Source: Streptomyces sp. NRRL F-5630
GTDB lineage: Bacteria; Actinomycetota; Actinomycetes; Streptomycetales; Streptomycetaceae
Direction of reading: 5' to 3'
NCBI RefSeq assembly: GCF_000719475.1
Contig: NZ_JOGO01000031.1
Span: 1 to 64,000 of the forward strand
Length of the DNA: 64,000 nt
A program made the position numbers and the translations under genes. Positions 11,643 to 22,011 of the stretch are shown one piece after another; within the stretch, counting starts at the first letter, position 1, and each line of letters opens with the position of its first letter. A model generated the notes under the pieces. The model was not told the origin of the DNA. It searched no databases and saw nothing but the letters and a program-made list of their open reading frames with translations.

Positions 11643-12731
11643 TCACCACGGGGGCGGGCTGGCTATCGCGCGGGCGAGGACTTCGTCGAGCCGCTGGGCC
11701 GTGGCCGGCACGTCGAGCTGCGAGTTGTCGATGATGGGCAGTCCCGAGCCGTACCAGCCGGCCATGCGGCCGTGGATGCTGGCGACCTCCTCGTCGCTGA
11801 GCCTGCGGTTCCCCGTGCGTTCGGCGTTGCGCTCCAGGACGACGTCGAGCCCCGGCAGGAGCACGACGGGCAGCAGCCCGGGGCCCACGTGCCGCTTCCA
11901 GCCGCCGAGACCGACGACGGGCCGGTCGGGGAAGACGGCGTCGTCGATGACGCAGGAGATGCCGTTGGCGAGGAAGTTGCGCGCGGCGAAGCCGCAGGTG
12001 CGGCGGGCGAGCCGGTACTGCACCTCGGAGTTGTCGTTCCACCCTGCCTGCGGGTCGGCGAAGCCCGCGTGCACCCACTCGCGCACGTCGTCGAGGCTGA
12101 TGTGCGCGGTCGGTACGGGCCGCCGCGCCGCCCAGTACCGCGCGACGGTCGTCTTGCCCGCCCCGGCGGGCCCGATGAGGAGCACGGCGAGGATCGTCGC
12201 GCCCGTCCCGGCCTGCGGCCCCGGGACGACGCTCGGCGCGGCCACGGGTGCGTCGGGCGGCAGCGCGACATGCCCGGTGCCGTCGGGCGGCAGCGTCCGC
12301 CCGCCGGGGTGCGGCGGGGGCGCGTGGCCCGGGCCTGGCGGGAGCGGTACGGGCCCGGGGAACGGCGGGACGAGGCCGGGCGGCGCCGCGGGGCCGTCGA
12401 CGCCCGGCACGGGCCCCGTGGCCGGGGTGGGGCGCAGGGGCAGGGTCGGGGGGCCGCCGTGCTGCGGACCACTGGGCTGCGGAGCGCTGTGCTGCGGGCC
12501 GCCGTGCTGCGGGCCGCCCTGCTGCTGGCCGCTGTGCTGCGGCCCGCTGTGCTGCGCGCCGTCGTGCGCAAGGCCTCCGTGGGGCATGGCCCCGTACGAG
12601 GGGCCGCCGTGCGGAGTGCCGCCGTGCGGAGTGCCGCCGTGCGGAGTGCCGCCGTGGGCCGGGCCCTCGGGGCCGTGCCCGTGCGGGGACCAGGAATCGT
12701 GAGGCGGGGTCGCTCCCGCGGAATGCCGCAT
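11643..12731 (-). CDS. P-loop ATP-binding (AAA_33-like kinase) protein with repetitive Pro/Gly/His-rich N-terminus
   Basis: A 362-residue protein. Residues 1 to about 180 are low-complexity, rich in Gly, Pro, His and Gln, with repeated HGGTP and GPQHS units and no predicted fold. The rest is a small P-loop domain: Walker A GPAGAGKT (187-194), an LDDVREW segment, IDDAVF and a late RTGNRR basic motif, resembling zeta-toxin/polynucleotide-kinase-like AAA_33 proteins. Substrate unknown. The ATG at 12731 has GGAG 10 nt upstream; a GTG at 12791 is possible but has no site. It stands alone between the peptidase-like gene and aroB. Three perfect 15-bp repeats lie in the 5' part. Confidence 0.85.
   Translation of the reverse strand: MRHSAGATPPHDSWSPHGHGPEGPAHGGTPHGGTPHGGTPHGGPSYGAMPHGGLAHDGAQHSGPQHSGQQQGGPQHGGPQHSAPQPSGPQHGGPPTLPLRPTPATGPVPGVDGPAAPPGLVPPFPGPVPLPPGPGHAPPPHPGGRTLPPDGTGHVALPPDAPVAAPSVVPGPQAGTGATILAVLLIGPAGAGKTTVARYWAARRPVPTAHISLDDVREWVHAGFADPQAGWNDNSEVQYRLARRTCGFAARNFLANGISCVIDDAVFPDRPVVGLGGWKRHVGPGLLPVVLLPGLDVVLERNAERTGNRRLSDEEVASIHGRMAGWYGSGLPIIDNSQLDVPATAQRLDEVLARAIASPPPW
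12606..12650 (-). repeat. Three perfect 15-bp tandem repeats inside a coding region
   Basis: The unit GCCGTGCGGAGTGCC occurs at 12606-12620, 12621-12635 and 12636-12650 without mismatch, and a partial copy follows. It encodes the HGGTP pentapeptide repeat of the P-loop protein. The lack of third-position divergence points to recent slippage expansion. Confidence 0.9.
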
Positions 12732-12908
12732 CCCGTGCCAACTCCGTCTCGTACCGGCTGCTTGCGGGCGGTTCGCGCGGGAGAACCGCACGCGATGCCC
12801 GGTGCACGGTACCGTTCCCCGCCCTCGCGCGGGAAAGCGCGAGGGGCCGGAAGACCTCCGTACTCACCCCGTACGACGGCCTCCGGCCCGTGTGCGCTCC
12901 CCGCCCGC

Positions 12909-14021
12909 TCAGTCCTTCGCGATCTCCCCGTACGCCGCCAGGAGCACCGCCGGGTCGGGGCCCTCCAGGACGACCGGTTTGGCGAGGCCGTCGAGGACGA
13001 TGAAGCGCAGGAGGTTGCCGCGCGACTTCTTGTCGAGCTTCATGTTCTCCAGCAGGCGCGGCCACTGGTCACCTCGGTAGCCCAGCGGGAGACCGACCGC
13101 TTCGAGCACCGCGCGGTGGCGGTCGGCGGTGGCGTCGTCGAGACGGCCCGCGAGGCGGCCGAGTTCGGCGGCGAAGTGCATCCCGACCGAGACCGCCGCG
13201 CCGTGGCGCCAGGCGTAGCGTTCGTTCTTCTCGATCGCGTGGCCCAGCGTGTGACCGTAGTTGAGGATCTCGCGGCGTCCGGCCTCCTTGAGGTCGCCCG
13301 AGACGACCTCGGCCTTGACGCGGATCGAGCGCACGATGAGCTCGGCCGTGTGCGGTCCCTCGGGCGTGCGCGCGGCGACCGGGTCGGACTCGATGAGGTC
13401 GAGGATGACCGGGTCGGCGATGAACCCCGCCTTGATGACCTCGGCGAGCCCGCTCACGAAGTCGTGCACGGGCAGCGAGGCGAGCGCGGCGAGGTCGCAC
13501 AGGACCCCGGCGGGCGGGTGGAAGGAGCCGACGAGGTTCTTGCCCTCGGCGGTGTTGATGCCGGTCTTGCCGCCGATCGCGGCGTCGACCATGCCGAGCA
13601 CGGTGGTCGGCACCGCGATCCACCGCACGCCGCGCAGCCACGTCGCCGCTACGAAGCCGGCGAGGTCGGTCGTCGCGCCGCCGCCGACGCCGACGACGAC
13701 GTCGGTGCGCGTGAACCCGGACTGCCCGAGCGCCGTCCAGCAGTAGGCGGCGACCTCGGCGGTCTTCGCCTCCTCGGCGTTCGGCACCTGGATCGCGATC
13801 GCCTCATAGCCCTGCTCGGCGAGGTCGGCGCGCAGCGCCTCGCCCGTCTCGGCGAGCGCCTCGGGGTGGATCACGGCGACGCGCTGGGCCTTCTCGCCGA
13901 TGAGGGCGGGGAGTTCGCCGAGCAGGTGGTGGCCGACGAGGACCTCGTAGGGAGCGCTTCCCTCGGTGCCGTCGATGGCGATACGGGTCGGGGCGGTCTC
14001 CCGCGTGCTGTTCTCGCTCAC
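12909..14021 (-). CDS. aroB: 3-dehydroquinate synthase
   Basis: NAD- and metal-dependent cyclisation of DAHP to dehydroquinate, the second shikimate step. It has 370 residues with the NAD loop [15 protein letters not shown], the substrate region [13 protein letters not shown], and the metal ligands in the GLAEVIKAG and [11 protein letters not shown] segments. The GTG at 14021 overlaps the aroK stop by 4 nt (GTGA). It is the last gene of the aroE-aroC-aroK-aroB run. Confidence 0.97.
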   Translation of the reverse strand: MSENSTRETAPTRIAIDGTEGSAPYEVLVGHHLLGELPALIGEKAQRVAVIHPEALAETGEALRADLAEQGYEAIAIQVPNAEEAKTAEVAAYCWTALGQSGFTRTDVVVGVGGGATTDLAGFVAATWLRGVRWIAVPTTVLGMVDAAIGGKTGINTAEGKNLVGSFHPPAGVLCDLAALASLPVHDFVSGLAEVIKAGFIADPVILDLIESDPVAARTPEGPHTAELIVRSIRVKAEVVSGDLKEAGRREILNYGHTLGHAIEKNERYAWRHGAAVSVGMHFAAELGRLAGRLDDATADRHRAVLEAVGLPLGYRGDQWPRLLENMKLDKKSRGNLLRFIVLDGLAKPVVLEGPDPAVLLAAYGEIAKD

Positions 14022-14533
14022 GCTTCCTTCAGCTCCAGTGCGTCGAGGACCGCGAGCGCGACCTCTTCGGGGGTGCGGTCGTCGGTGGCCACGGTGGCGC
14101 GGGCGACCTCGGTGTACAGGGGACGGCGGGCCTCCATCAGCTCGCGCCACGTGCGGCGCGGGTTGACGGCGAGCAGGGGGCGCGCGGTGGCGAGCCCGGT
14201 GCGGCGCACGGCCTCGTCGATGTCCATCGTGAGGAAGACGACGGGGTGCCCGCGCAGGCGCTCGCGCGTGCCCGCGTCCAGCACCGCTCCCCCGCCGAGC
14301 GCGAGGACGCCCTCGTGCTCGGCGAGCGCGACGCCCACCGCCTCGCGTTCGAGCGCGCGGAAGTGTTCCTCGCCGTCGTCCACGAAGATGTCGGAGATCT
14401 CGCGGCCCTCCGCGGTGACGATGTCCTCGTCGGTGTCGCGGAAGGCGAGCCCCAGCCGCTCGGCCACGAGGTGGCCGACCGTGGACTTGCCGACGCCCAT
14501 CGGGCCGACGAGGACGAGCCGGGGGCCGGTCAC
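14018..14533 (-). CDS. aroK: Shikimate kinase
   Basis: Phosphorylates shikimate at O3 using ATP. It has 171 residues, full length. The Walker A motif GPMGVGKS is at 10-17, the shikimate-binding FRDTDEDI with its Asp pair follows, GGGAV is the Walker B-proximal glycine triplet, and the lid region RPLLAVNP carries the conserved Arg. The GTG at 14533 overlaps aroC by 4 nt and gives the family N-terminus; the much longer open frame upstream is antisense noise. Confidence 0.97.
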   Translation of the reverse strand: MTGPRLVLVGPMGVGKSTVGHLVAERLGLAFRDTDEDIVTAEGREISDIFVDDGEEHFRALEREAVGVALAEHEGVLALGGGAVLDAGTRERLRGHPVVFLTMDIDEAVRRTGLATARPLLAVNPRRTWRELMEARRPLYTEVARATVATDDRTPEEVALAVLDALELKEA

Positions 14534-15714
14534 CGGATCGGGAGGTTGTCGAGGTACGCGCGGACGTTGCGGCGGGTCTCGGGAACGCTGTCGCCGCCGA
14601 ACTTCTCGGCGACGGCGTCGGCGAGGACGAGCGCGACCATGGCCTCGGCGACGATCCCCGCCGCGGGCACGGCGCACACGTCGGAGCGCTGGTGGTGGGC
14701 CTTGGTGGCCTCGCCGGTGGCGACGTCCACGGTCGCCAGGGCGCGCGGCACCGTCGCGATGGGCTTCATCGCGGCGCGTACGCGCAGGAGTTCGCCGGTC
14801 GTGAGGCCGCCCTCGGTGCCGCCGGAGCGCCCGGTGACGCGGCGGATGCCCTCGTCCGTCCTGACGATCTCGTCGTGCGCCTGGGAGCCGGGCACCCGGG
14901 CGAGACCGAAGCCGTCGCCGACCTCGACGCCCTTGATCGCCTGGATGCCCATGAGCGCCCCGGCGAGGCGCGCGTCGAGCCTGCGGTCCCAGTGCACGTG
15001 CGAGCCGAGCCCCACGGGCACGTCGTAGGCGAGGACCTCGACGACGCCGCCGAGCGTGTCGCCGTCCTTGTGGGCCTGGTCGATCTCGGCGACCATCGCC
15101 TTGCTCGCGTCGGCGTCGAGGCAGCGGACGGGGTCGGCGTCGAGCCTGTCGACGTCGGCGGGGACCGGTACGAGGCCGTAGGGGGCCTTCGCGGCGGCGA
15201 TCTCGACGACGTGACTGACGATCTCGATGCCCGCCGTCTCCTTGAGGTAGGAGCGGGCGACGGCGCCGAGCGCGACGCGCGCGGCGGTCTCGCGGGCCGA
15301 GGCGCGCTCCAGGACCGGGCGGGCCTCGTCGAAGCCGTACTTCTGCATGCCGGCGAGGTCGGCGTGGCCGGGGCGGGGCCGGGTGAGGGGAGCGTTGCGG
15401 GCCGATTCCGCGAGGGCGCCGGGGTCGACCGGGTCGGCAGCCATGACCTGTTCCCACTTGGGCCACTCGGTGTTGCCGACCATGACGGCGACGGGCGAGC
15501 CGAGGGTCAGCCCGTGCCGGACGCCGCCGAGGAAGGTCACCTCGTCGCGCTCGAACTTCATCCGTGCCCCGCGCCCGTAGCCGAGGCGCCGCCTGGCGAG
15601 GTGGTCGGCGACCAGATCGGTGGTGACGGGGACACCGGCGGGAAGCCCCTCCAGCGTCGCCACGAGTGCGGGGCCGTGCGACTCTCCCGCGGTCAGCCAA
15701 CGCAGCCTGCTCAA
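14530..15714 (-). CDS. aroC: Chorismate synthase
   Basis: FMN-dependent elimination of phosphate from EPSP to give chorismate. It has 394 residues with all three family signatures: GESHGPAL near the N-terminus, [12 protein letters not shown] with [11 protein letters not shown], and SGGTEGG further on. I set a TTG start at 15714 because AGGAGG stands 7 nt upstream and the product then begins with the conserved [13 protein letters not shown]; no ATG or GTG fits. It overlaps aroK by 4 nt, making aroC-aroK-aroB a coupled unit that supplies the chorismate used by pabB further along. Confidence 0.97.
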   Translation of the reverse strand: MSRLRWLTAGESHGPALVATLEGLPAGVPVTTDLVADHLARRRLGYGRGARMKFERDEVTFLGGVRHGLTLGSPVAVMVGNTEWPKWEQVMAADPVDPGALAESARNAPLTRPRPGHADLAGMQKYGFDEARPVLERASARETAARVALGAVARSYLKETAGIEIVSHVVEIAAAKAPYGLVPVPADVDRLDADPVRCLDADASKAMVAEIDQAHKDGDTLGGVVEVLAYDVPVGLGSHVHWDRRLDARLAGALMGIQAIKGVEVGDGFGLARVPGSQAHDEIVRTDEGIRRVTGRSGGTEGGLTTGELLRVRAAMKPIATVPRALATVDVATGEATKAHHQRSDVCAVPAAGIVAEAMVALVLADAVAEKFGGDSVPETRRNVRAYLDNLPIR

Positions 15715-15851
15715 CGGTGCTCCTCCTGCTCGCGCGTGGAACTGCGGCGCGACCGGGTGCGCGGCCCAGGCCGGCCGCCTCCGATCCTCCCACGAAGCGG
15801 GGCACGGACCGGAGCGGGTCCACGGAGCGGACCCGGGCGTGGCGGGAGGCG

Positions 15852-15951
15852 CTCCCTCACCGGGCGGCGGCACTCCCCGGCCGGGCCGGGCACTCCCGCA
15901 CCGGCCGGGGCGGTCCCCGACCCGGCGCGGCACTCCCTCACCGGGCCGCGA
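15852..15951 (-). repeat. Degenerate 20-21 bp tandem repeats between aroE and aroC
   Basis: A CTCCC-type core recurs at 15852, 15873, 15893, 15913 (as GTCCC) and 15933, spaced 21, 20, 20 and 20 bp. Each unit reads, on the transcribed strand, as GGGAGTGCC or a close variant followed by CCGG-rich filler. It occupies part of the 223-nt gap between aroE and aroC and runs into the aroE 3' end. Confidence 0.55.
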
Positions 15952-16792
15952 GCGCCGCCTCCCCCGCTTCCCGCATCGCCGCGAGCGGTGCCGGGCGGCG
16001 GCCCGTCATCCGCTCGACCTGGAGGACGGCCTGGTGGACGAGGAGGTCGAGCCCTCCGAGCACCTGGCCGCCGCGTGCCGCCCAGCGGGCCGCGAGCGGG
16101 GTCGGCCACGGCTCGTACAGGACGTCGAAGAGCGTCCCTGGCGCCTCGGGCACCGCGTCGGCGAGCGCGTCCGTGCTGCCCGCCGGGGTGGTCGCGATGA
16201 CGAGCGGCGCGTGCAGGCCCTTGGCCGCCTCGTCCCAGGGCTCCGTGCGGACGTCGACGCCGAGCCGCTCGCCCCAGCCGCGCATCTCGGCCGCGCGCGC
16301 CGCGCCGCGCACGTAGGCGACGACCTCGCCGTCGCAGACGCGCGAGAGCGCCGCGAGCGCCGAGGAGGCGGTGGCCCCGGCACCGAGGACGGCGGCCCCG
16401 GCGACGCGCGTCAGGCCGCGCTCGGCGAGCGCGGCGCGCAGGCCGGGGATGTCGGTGTTGTCGCCGCTGCGGCTGCCGTCGGCCTCGAAGACGACCGTGT
16501 TGACGGCGTCGACCGAGGCCGCGGTGTCACTGATCCGGTCGAGCAGCGGCAGCACCGCCCGCTTGAGCGGCATGGTCAGCGAGAGCCCGGCCCACTCGGG
16601 GCCGAGCCCGTCGAGGAAGCCGGGCAGGGCCGCCTCGTCCGTCTCGATCCGCTCGTACGTCCAGCCGCTCAGGCCGAGCGCGCGGTAGGCGGCGAGGTGG
16701 AGTTGCGGGGAGAGCGAGTGCGCGACGGGCGAGCCGAGCACGGCGGCGCGGCGCGGTTCCCCGAAGTGGTCACCGCCCGGCGTCGGACGCAT
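15938..16792 (-). CDS. aroE: Shikimate dehydrogenase
   Basis: NADPH-dependent reduction of dehydroshikimate. It has 284 residues. The N-terminal substrate domain shows [13 protein letters not shown] (shikimate-binding serines) and the catalytic lysine in LTMPLKRAV; the Rossmann half begins at [15 protein letters not shown]. The DNTD of SGDNTDIPG completes the active site. It overlaps mltG by 23 nt, so translation from the mltG transcript is likely. The next gene, aroC, has its own ribosome-binding site after a 223-nt repeat-bearing gap. Confidence 0.95.
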   Translation of the reverse strand: MRPTPGGDHFGEPRRAAVLGSPVAHSLSPQLHLAAYRALGLSGWTYERIETDEAALPGFLDGLGPEWAGLSLTMPLKRAVLPLLDRISDTAASVDAVNTVVFEADGSRSGDNTDIPGLRAALAERGLTRVAGAAVLGAGATASSALAALSRVCDGEVVAYVRGAARAAEMRGWGERLGVDVRTEPWDEAAKGLHAPLVIATTPAGSTDALADAVPEAPGTLFDVLYEPWPTPLAARWAARGGQVLGGLDLLVHQAVLQVERMTGRRPAPLAAMREAGEAALAAR

Positions 16793-18695
16793 TGAACTGG
16801 GCCTCCAGCTTCTTGAATTCCGTCAGCGTCTTGGCGAACTGCGTGTCTTCCTTGCCGTCCACGGCGACGAAGTACATCCAGCCGTCATTGGTCGGGTTCA
16901 GCGCGGCGGCGAACGCCTCTTCACCGGGATTCCCGATCGGCCCGGGAGGAAGTCCCTTGTGGTAATAGGTGTTGTACGGGTCGGGATCGCTGTTGATCTC
17001 CTTGCTGGAGATCTTGATCTCGCTGCGCCCGGTGAGGTAGTTGTACGTCGAGTCGAACTGGATCTTGCCGTTCGTCTCGGTGTTGCCCGGCTTGAGCCTG
17101 TTGTAGATCACCTCCGCCATCTTGCGGAAGTCCTCGTGGGTCTTGCCCTCGGCGTTGACCATGCTCGCGACGGTGACGAGGTCGAGCGGATTGTCGAGAT
17201 GGAGTTTCTTGGCCTGCCCGACGACGTCGATCTTCTCGTACTGCTTATTCGCCTGGGCGACCATTTTCTTGAGCACGTCGGCGGGCTTCTGGCCCTTGCT
17301 GACGGAATACGAAGAGGGGTAGAGGAATCCCTCCAGCGGGTCCTTTATGTCGTTGTCGTCATCCGCCCACTTCGGCAGTCCGAGCTTTTTCTTGTCGCTC
17401 TTCGCGACCTCGGCCGTGGTGCCCTCCTTGAGGCCGAGGCGGCCGTCGATCTGGGCGTAGATCCAGGCGTTGCGGTAACCCTCGGGAATGATGAGGGTCT
17501 TGCGGCTCTTGGGGTCCAGCATGAGTTCCACGGCGCTTTCGCCGGACATGCCCTTGTGGAGGGTGTAGAAGCCGGACTGGAGGGTGGTGCCCTTGTCGTT
17601 CGCCTTCTGCGCCGCCGTGAACGCCTCGACGCTCTTCACGACGCCCTTCTCCTTGAGCAGGTTGCCCATCGCGATGCCGCTGGACCCGTCGGGGATCTCG
17701 ACCACGACGGTGCCGCTGCCGTCGCCCGCGTAGTCCGGCGGCGGCCCGAAACGGTCCTGGTAGAGCCCGTAGCCGTAGTACGCGGCCCCGCCGCCTCCGC
17801 CGATCAGGACGACGGCGACCACGAGGCAGGCGCAGCCGCCCCGGCGCTTCTTCGGCTTCTCGCCGCCGCGCCGTCCCGCGCGCCCGTTCCCGTCCTCGTC
17901 GTCCTCGTCGTCGGCGAGGTCGTCGCGGTCGTCGTCGCGGCCCTTGGTGCGGCGCCCGGTGGCGCGGCCCGCCTCGCCGTCGCTCGCGAAGAAGGGGTGC
18001 TCGGGCTCGTCGGGGTCGGGGTCCCACTCCCCGCGCTCGGGAGCGGGGGCGGGAGCGGGGACCTGGGCCTGCGGGGTGTGCGGGGCGGGCGGCTGCGGGG
18101 TCTGGGCTCCGCGGCTGCCCGGAGGCTGCGGCGGCGGGTACGCCTCGGGGGTCGCGTAGGGGTCCTGGGCCTGCGGATAGCCGGGCTGCTGCGCCGCCCC
18201 GTAGGGGTCGTGCGGGTCGGCCCCGTAGGGCACCTGCTGCTGTCCCGTGTCCCAGCCGTTGCCGTAGGACGGCGGCCCCTGCTGGTGCGGGTAACCCTGC
18301 TGTTCGTAGCCCTGGGGCTGGACGGGCTGCTGCGGCTGGCCCTGGTACCCGGGCTGACCGCCGTACTGCTGCTGCTCGTACTGCCGCTGGTCGTAGCCCT
18401 GCTGCTGCCCGTACATCGGCTGCTCGTAGCCCTGCGGGGGCTGCTGCTGGGCGTGGGGGTCTTGCTGTCCGTACCCCTGCTGCGGATACTGCTGCCGGCC
18501 GTAATCCTGTGGAATCGGCCGGCCCCAGGCGTCGTACTGCTGCTGAGGCTGGGGCGGAGTGGGCTGCTGCGGGGGGTACCCCTGTCCCTCGGGGCCGTAG
18601 GGGGCCTGCTCCTGCTGCCCCCAGCCCTGGTCCCCGTACAAGGGGTCCTCCGGGTGCCAGGGCTCCTGGCCCTGGCCACGCCCATACTCAGTCAT
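16770..18695 (-). CDS. mltG: Endolytic murein transglycosylase MltG with long disordered cytoplasmic tail
   Basis: Membrane-anchored enzyme that cleaves nascent glycan strands and helps set their length. It has 641 residues: an extreme Gln/Tyr/Pro/Gly-rich segment (1 to about 215), an acidic then Lys/Arg-rich linker, one transmembrane helix (about 290-310, beginning CACLVVAVVLIGGG) and an extracellular YceG/MltG domain. The catalytic Glu lies in ASMVNAEGK. The homologous E. coli protein is about half this length, the surplus being the tail. The tail probably sits in the cytoplasm and might promote clustering; that is inference. The ATG at 18695 gives the whole tail. Confidence 0.93.
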   Translation of the reverse strand: MTEYGRGQGQEPWHPEDPLYGDQGWGQQEQAPYGPEGQGYPPQQPTPPQPQQQYDAWGRPIPQDYGRQQYPQQGYGQQDPHAQQQPPQGYEQPMYGQQQGYDQRQYEQQQYGGQPGYQGQPQQPVQPQGYEQQGYPHQQGPPSYGNGWDTGQQQVPYGADPHDPYGAAQQPGYPQAQDPYATPEAYPPPQPPGSRGAQTPQPPAPHTPQAQVPAPAPAPERGEWDPDPDEPEHPFFASDGEAGRATGRRTKGRDDDRDDLADDEDDEDGNGRAGRRGGEKPKKRRGGCACLVVAVVLIGGGGGAAYYGYGLYQDRFGPPPDYAGDGSGTVVVEIPDGSSGIAMGNLLKEKGVVKSVEAFTAAQKANDKGTTLQSGFYTLHKGMSGESAVELMLDPKSRKTLIIPEGYRNAWIYAQIDGRLGLKEGTTAEVAKSDKKKLGLPKWADDDNDIKDPLEGFLYPSSYSVSKGQKPADVLKKMVAQANKQYEKIDVVGQAKKLHLDNPLDLVTVASMVNAEGKTHEDFRKMAEVIYNRLKPGNTETNGKIQFDSTYNYLTGRSEIKISSKEINSDPDPYNTYYHKGLPPGPIGNPGEEAFAAALNPTNDGWMYFVAVDGKEDTQFAKTLTEFKKLEAQFNASDAGR

Positions 18696-18871
18696 CGGTC
18701 CCCTAGGGCCTGTCCGACAGTGACGCCGCGTCCAGGGCCCCGAGACACGGAACCGGGCGGCCGCGGAACGGAGTCCCGGCGGTCGCCCGGCGGCTTCTTC
18801 ACGGTCTCCGTCCCCGCTGTGCGTTCGCTGTTCGAACGCGGACGCACCGCGGGAACGCTACCGTACCGCCA

Positions 18872-19336
18872 TCAGTCCGTGGCCACGACGTCTTCCCCCG
18901 GGGGCAGCCCGGTGCGCTGTTCGGATTCGAGCGCCGTCTGAAGGATGATGACCGCGGCGGCCTGATCGATGACCGACCTGCCTTTTTTGGCGTTGACGCC
19001 CGAGGCCCGCAGGCCCTGACCGGCGGTCACCGTGGTCATCCGCTCATCGACCAATCTCACCGGAACGGGCGCGACCAGCGGAGCCAGACCGCCCGCGAAG
19101 GCACGCACCTTCTTGGCGGCCGGGCCCTCGCCACCGCGCAGCGAGCGCGGCAGCCCGACGACGAGCTCGATGGGCTCGTACTCCTCCACGAGCGCCTTGA
19201 TCCTGCGCTGCGCGGCGGGCACGTCCCGGCCCGGCACGGTCTCGACCGGGGTCGCGAGAATCCCGTCGGGGTCGCAGGAGGCGACCCCGATCCGGGCGTC
19301 CCCGACATCGATCGCAAGACGGCGTCCTCGTCGCAT
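18872..19336 (-). CDS. ruvX: RuvX/YqgF family putative pre-16S rRNA nuclease / Holliday junction resolvase
   Basis: A 154-residue RNase H-fold protein. The first acidic motif is AIDVGDARIGVA, LVVGLP gives the second strand, and VRLVDERMTT and DQAAAVIILQ supply the other acidic residues. In E. coli the homologue matures the 5' end of 16S rRNA; in mycobacteria it acts in recombination. It starts 5 nt after the alaS stop, a conserved pairing. The gap to mltG is 176 nt. Confidence 0.95.
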   Translation of the reverse strand: MRRGRRLAIDVGDARIGVASCDPDGILATPVETVPGRDVPAAQRRIKALVEEYEPIELVVGLPRSLRGGEGPAAKKVRAFAGGLAPLVAPVPVRLVDERMTTVTAGQGLRASGVNAKKGRSVIDQAAAVIILQTALESEQRTGLPPGEDVVATD

Positions 19337-19341
19337 CGGCG

Positions 19342-22011
19342 TCAGGCCGTCTCGGTGACGAGCCGCTCGACGGCGGCCACCGCCTCGGCCACGGCCTCCG
19401 GGTTCTGGCCACCGCCCTGCGCCACGTCCGGCTTGCCGCCGCCCCCGCCGCCGAGGGTCTTGGCGGCGGTACGGACCAGGTCACCGGCCTTGAAGCCGCG
19501 CTCGCGCGCCGCCTCGTTGGTCGCCACGACGGTGACCGGGCGCCCGCCCGTGACGGCGAAGAGCGCGACGACCGCGGGGCGGTCGCCCGGGATGCGGCCC
19601 CGTACGTCGAGGACGAGCTTGCGCAGGTCATCGGCGGTCGTGCCGTCGGGGACCTGTCCGGTCACGAGCGCGGTCCCGCGCACGTCCTTGGCGCCCGCGG
19701 CGAGCCCGGCGGCGGCCTGGAGCACCTTCTCGGCGCGGAACTTCTCGATCTCCTTCTCGGCGTCCTTGAGCTTGCCGAGCATGCCCGCGATCTTCTCGGG
19801 CAGTTCCTCGGGACGGCCCTTGACCAGCTCCTGGAGCTGGGCGACGACCGTGTGCTCCCGGGCGAGGAAGTTGTACGCGTCGACGCCGACGAGCGCCTCG
19901 ATACGGCGCACGCCGGAGCCGATGGACGACTCGCCGAGCAGCTTGACGAGGCCGAGCTGGGCGGTGTTGTGCACGTGCGTCCCGCCGCACAGCTCCTTGG
20001 AGAAGTCGCCGATCGTCACGACGCGGACCCGCTCGCCGTACTTCTCGCCGAACTCGGCGATGGCGCCCTGCTTCTTCGCCTCGTCGAGGGACATGACCTC
20101 GGCCTGGACGTCCATCTCGTGCGAGAGGACCTCGTTGATGCGCTGCTCGACATCGGTCATGACGGCGGCCGGGACGGCCGCGGGGGAGCCGAAGTCGAAG
20201 CGGAAGCGGCCCGGCTGGTTCTCGGAACCGGCCTGCGCGGCGGTCGGGCCGAGCGCGTCGCGCAACGCCTGGTGGGTCAGGTGCGTCGCGGAGTGGGCGC
20301 GCGCGATGGCGCGGCGGCGCCCCTGGTCGATCGCGGCCCACACGGGGGCGTCCACGGTGACCTCGCCGACCTGGACGCGGCCCTTGTGGACGTGCACCCC
20401 CGGCACGGGCTTCTGCACGTCGCGGATCTCGACGATCGCACCGTTGTCGAGCCGGATGCGCCCGGTGTCGCCGATCTGGCCGCCGCCCTCGGCGTAGAAG
20501 GGGGTGCGGTCGAGCACGACCTCGACCTCGTCGCCCTCGCTCGCCGCTGGCGCGGGCACGCCGTCGACGAGCAGGCCGACGATGCGGGCCTCGCCCTCCA
20601 GCTGCACGTACCCGGTGAAGTCGGTGGCGCCCGCGGCGTCCGCGATCTCGCGATAGGCGTGCAGGTCCGCGTGGCCGGTCTTCTTCGCCTGCGAGTCGGC
20701 CTTGGCCCGCTCGCGCTGCTCCTTCATGAGCCGCCGGAAGCCGTCCTCGTCCACGGACAGGCCCTGTTCGGCGGCCATCTCCAGGGTGAGGTCGATCGGG
20801 AAGCCCCACGTGTCGTGGAGGAGGAACGCCTTGTCGCCGGGGAGCACGGTCGAGCCGGTCGCGCGGGTCTCGGTGACGGCCGTGTCGAGGATGTTCGTAC
20901 CGGCCTTGAGGGTCTTGAGGAAGGCGGCCTCCTCGGCGAGCGCGACGGTCTCGATGCGCTTGCGGTCGGTGACCAGCTCGGGGTACTGCTGCCCCATCGT
21001 GTGGATCACGACGTCCACGAGGTCCTGGACGACGGGACCGGTGGCGCCGAGGAGGCGCATGTTGCGGATGGCGCGGCGCATGATGCGGCGCAGCACGTAG
21101 CCGCGGCCCTCGTTGCCGGGGGTCACGCCGTCGCCGATGAGCATGACGGAGGTGCGCATGTGGTCGGAGACGACGCGCAGCGAGACGTCGCTCGCGTCGG
21201 CCGCGCCGTAGGCGACGCCGGTCAGCTCGGTGGCCTTGTCGATGACGACGCGCAGGGTGTCCGTCTCGTACATGTTGTGGACGCCCTGGAGGATCATCGC
21301 GAGGCGTTCCAGGCCGAGCCCGGTGTCGATGTTCTGGCTCGGGAGGTCGCCGAGGATCTCGAAGTCGTCCTTGCCGCGCCCGGCTCCGCGCTCGTACTGC
21401 ATGAAGACCAGGTTCCAGATCTCCACGTACCGCTCGTCGTTGACGGCCGGGCCGCCCTCGACGCCGAACTCGGGGCCGCGGTCGTAGTTGATCTCGGAGC
21501 AGGGGCCGCAGGGGCCGGGGACGCCCATGGACCAGAAGTTGTCGGCCTTGCCGAGGCGCTGGATGCGCTCGGCGGGGACGCCGACGACGTCGCGCCAGAT
21601 CTGCTCGGCCTCGTCGTCGTCCTGGTAGACGGTGATCCACAGCCGCTCGGGCTCCAGGCCGAAGCCGCCCTCGGCGACGGAGGAGGTCAGCAGTTCCCAC
21701 GCGTAGGTGATGGCCCCTTCCTTGAAGTAGTCGCCGAAGGAGAAGTTCCCGCACATCTGGAAGAAGGTCCCGTGCCGGGTGGTCTTGCCGACCTCCTCGA
21801 TGTCGGGCGTGCGCACGCACTTCTGCACGCTCGTGGCGCGCGGTGCGGGCGGCTTGACCTCGCCGAGGAAGTACGGCTTGAAGGGGACCATGCCCGCGGG
21901 CACGAGCAGCAGCGTCGGGTCGTCCGCGATCAGCGACGCCGACGGCACGACCTTGTGCCCGCGCTCCTCGAAGAAGCGCAGCCAGCGGCGGCGGATTTCA
22001 GCCGACTCCAT
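19342..22011 (-). CDS. alaS: Alanyl-tRNA synthetase
   Basis: Class II synthetase charging tRNA-Ala and editing mischarged Ser/Gly. It has 889 residues: catalytic core (about 1-250) with motif 2 around [22 protein letters not shown], tRNA-recognition helices, an editing domain with HSATHL and the metal-binding CGGTHVHNT, and a C-terminal C-Ala domain ending in [15 protein letters not shown]. The ATG at 22011 shares one base with the stop of the upstream gene (TGATG). Confidence 0.98.
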   Translation of the reverse strand: MESAEIRRRWLRFFEERGHKVVPSASLIADDPTLLLVPAGMVPFKPYFLGEVKPPAPRATSVQKCVRTPDIEEVGKTTRHGTFFQMCGNFSFGDYFKEGAITYAWELLTSSVAEGGFGLEPERLWITVYQDDDEAEQIWRDVVGVPAERIQRLGKADNFWSMGVPGPCGPCSEINYDRGPEFGVEGGPAVNDERYVEIWNLVFMQYERGAGRGKDDFEILGDLPSQNIDTGLGLERLAMILQGVHNMYETDTLRVVIDKATELTGVAYGAADASDVSLRVVSDHMRTSVMLIGDGVTPGNEGRGYVLRRIMRRAIRNMRLLGATGPVVQDLVDVVIHTMGQQYPELVTDRKRIETVALAEEAAFLKTLKAGTNILDTAVTETRATGSTVLPGDKAFLLHDTWGFPIDLTLEMAAEQGLSVDEDGFRRLMKEQRERAKADSQAKKTGHADLHAYREIADAAGATDFTGYVQLEGEARIVGLLVDGVPAPAASEGDEVEVVLDRTPFYAEGGGQIGDTGRIRLDNGAIVEIRDVQKPVPGVHVHKGRVQVGEVTVDAPVWAAIDQGRRRAIARAHSATHLTHQALRDALGPTAAQAGSENQPGRFRFDFGSPAAVPAAVMTDVEQRINEVLSHEMDVQAEVMSLDEAKKQGAIAEFGEKYGERVRVVTIGDFSKELCGGTHVHNTAQLGLVKLLGESSIGSGVRRIEALVGVDAYNFLAREHTVVAQLQELVKGRPEELPEKIAGMLGKLKDAEKEIEKFRAEKVLQAAAGLAAGAKDVRGTALVTGQVPDGTTADDLRKLVLDVRGRIPGDRPAVVALFAVTGGRPVTVVATNEAARERGFKAGDLVRTAAKTLGGGGGGKPDVAQGGGQNPEAVAEAVAAVERLVTETA

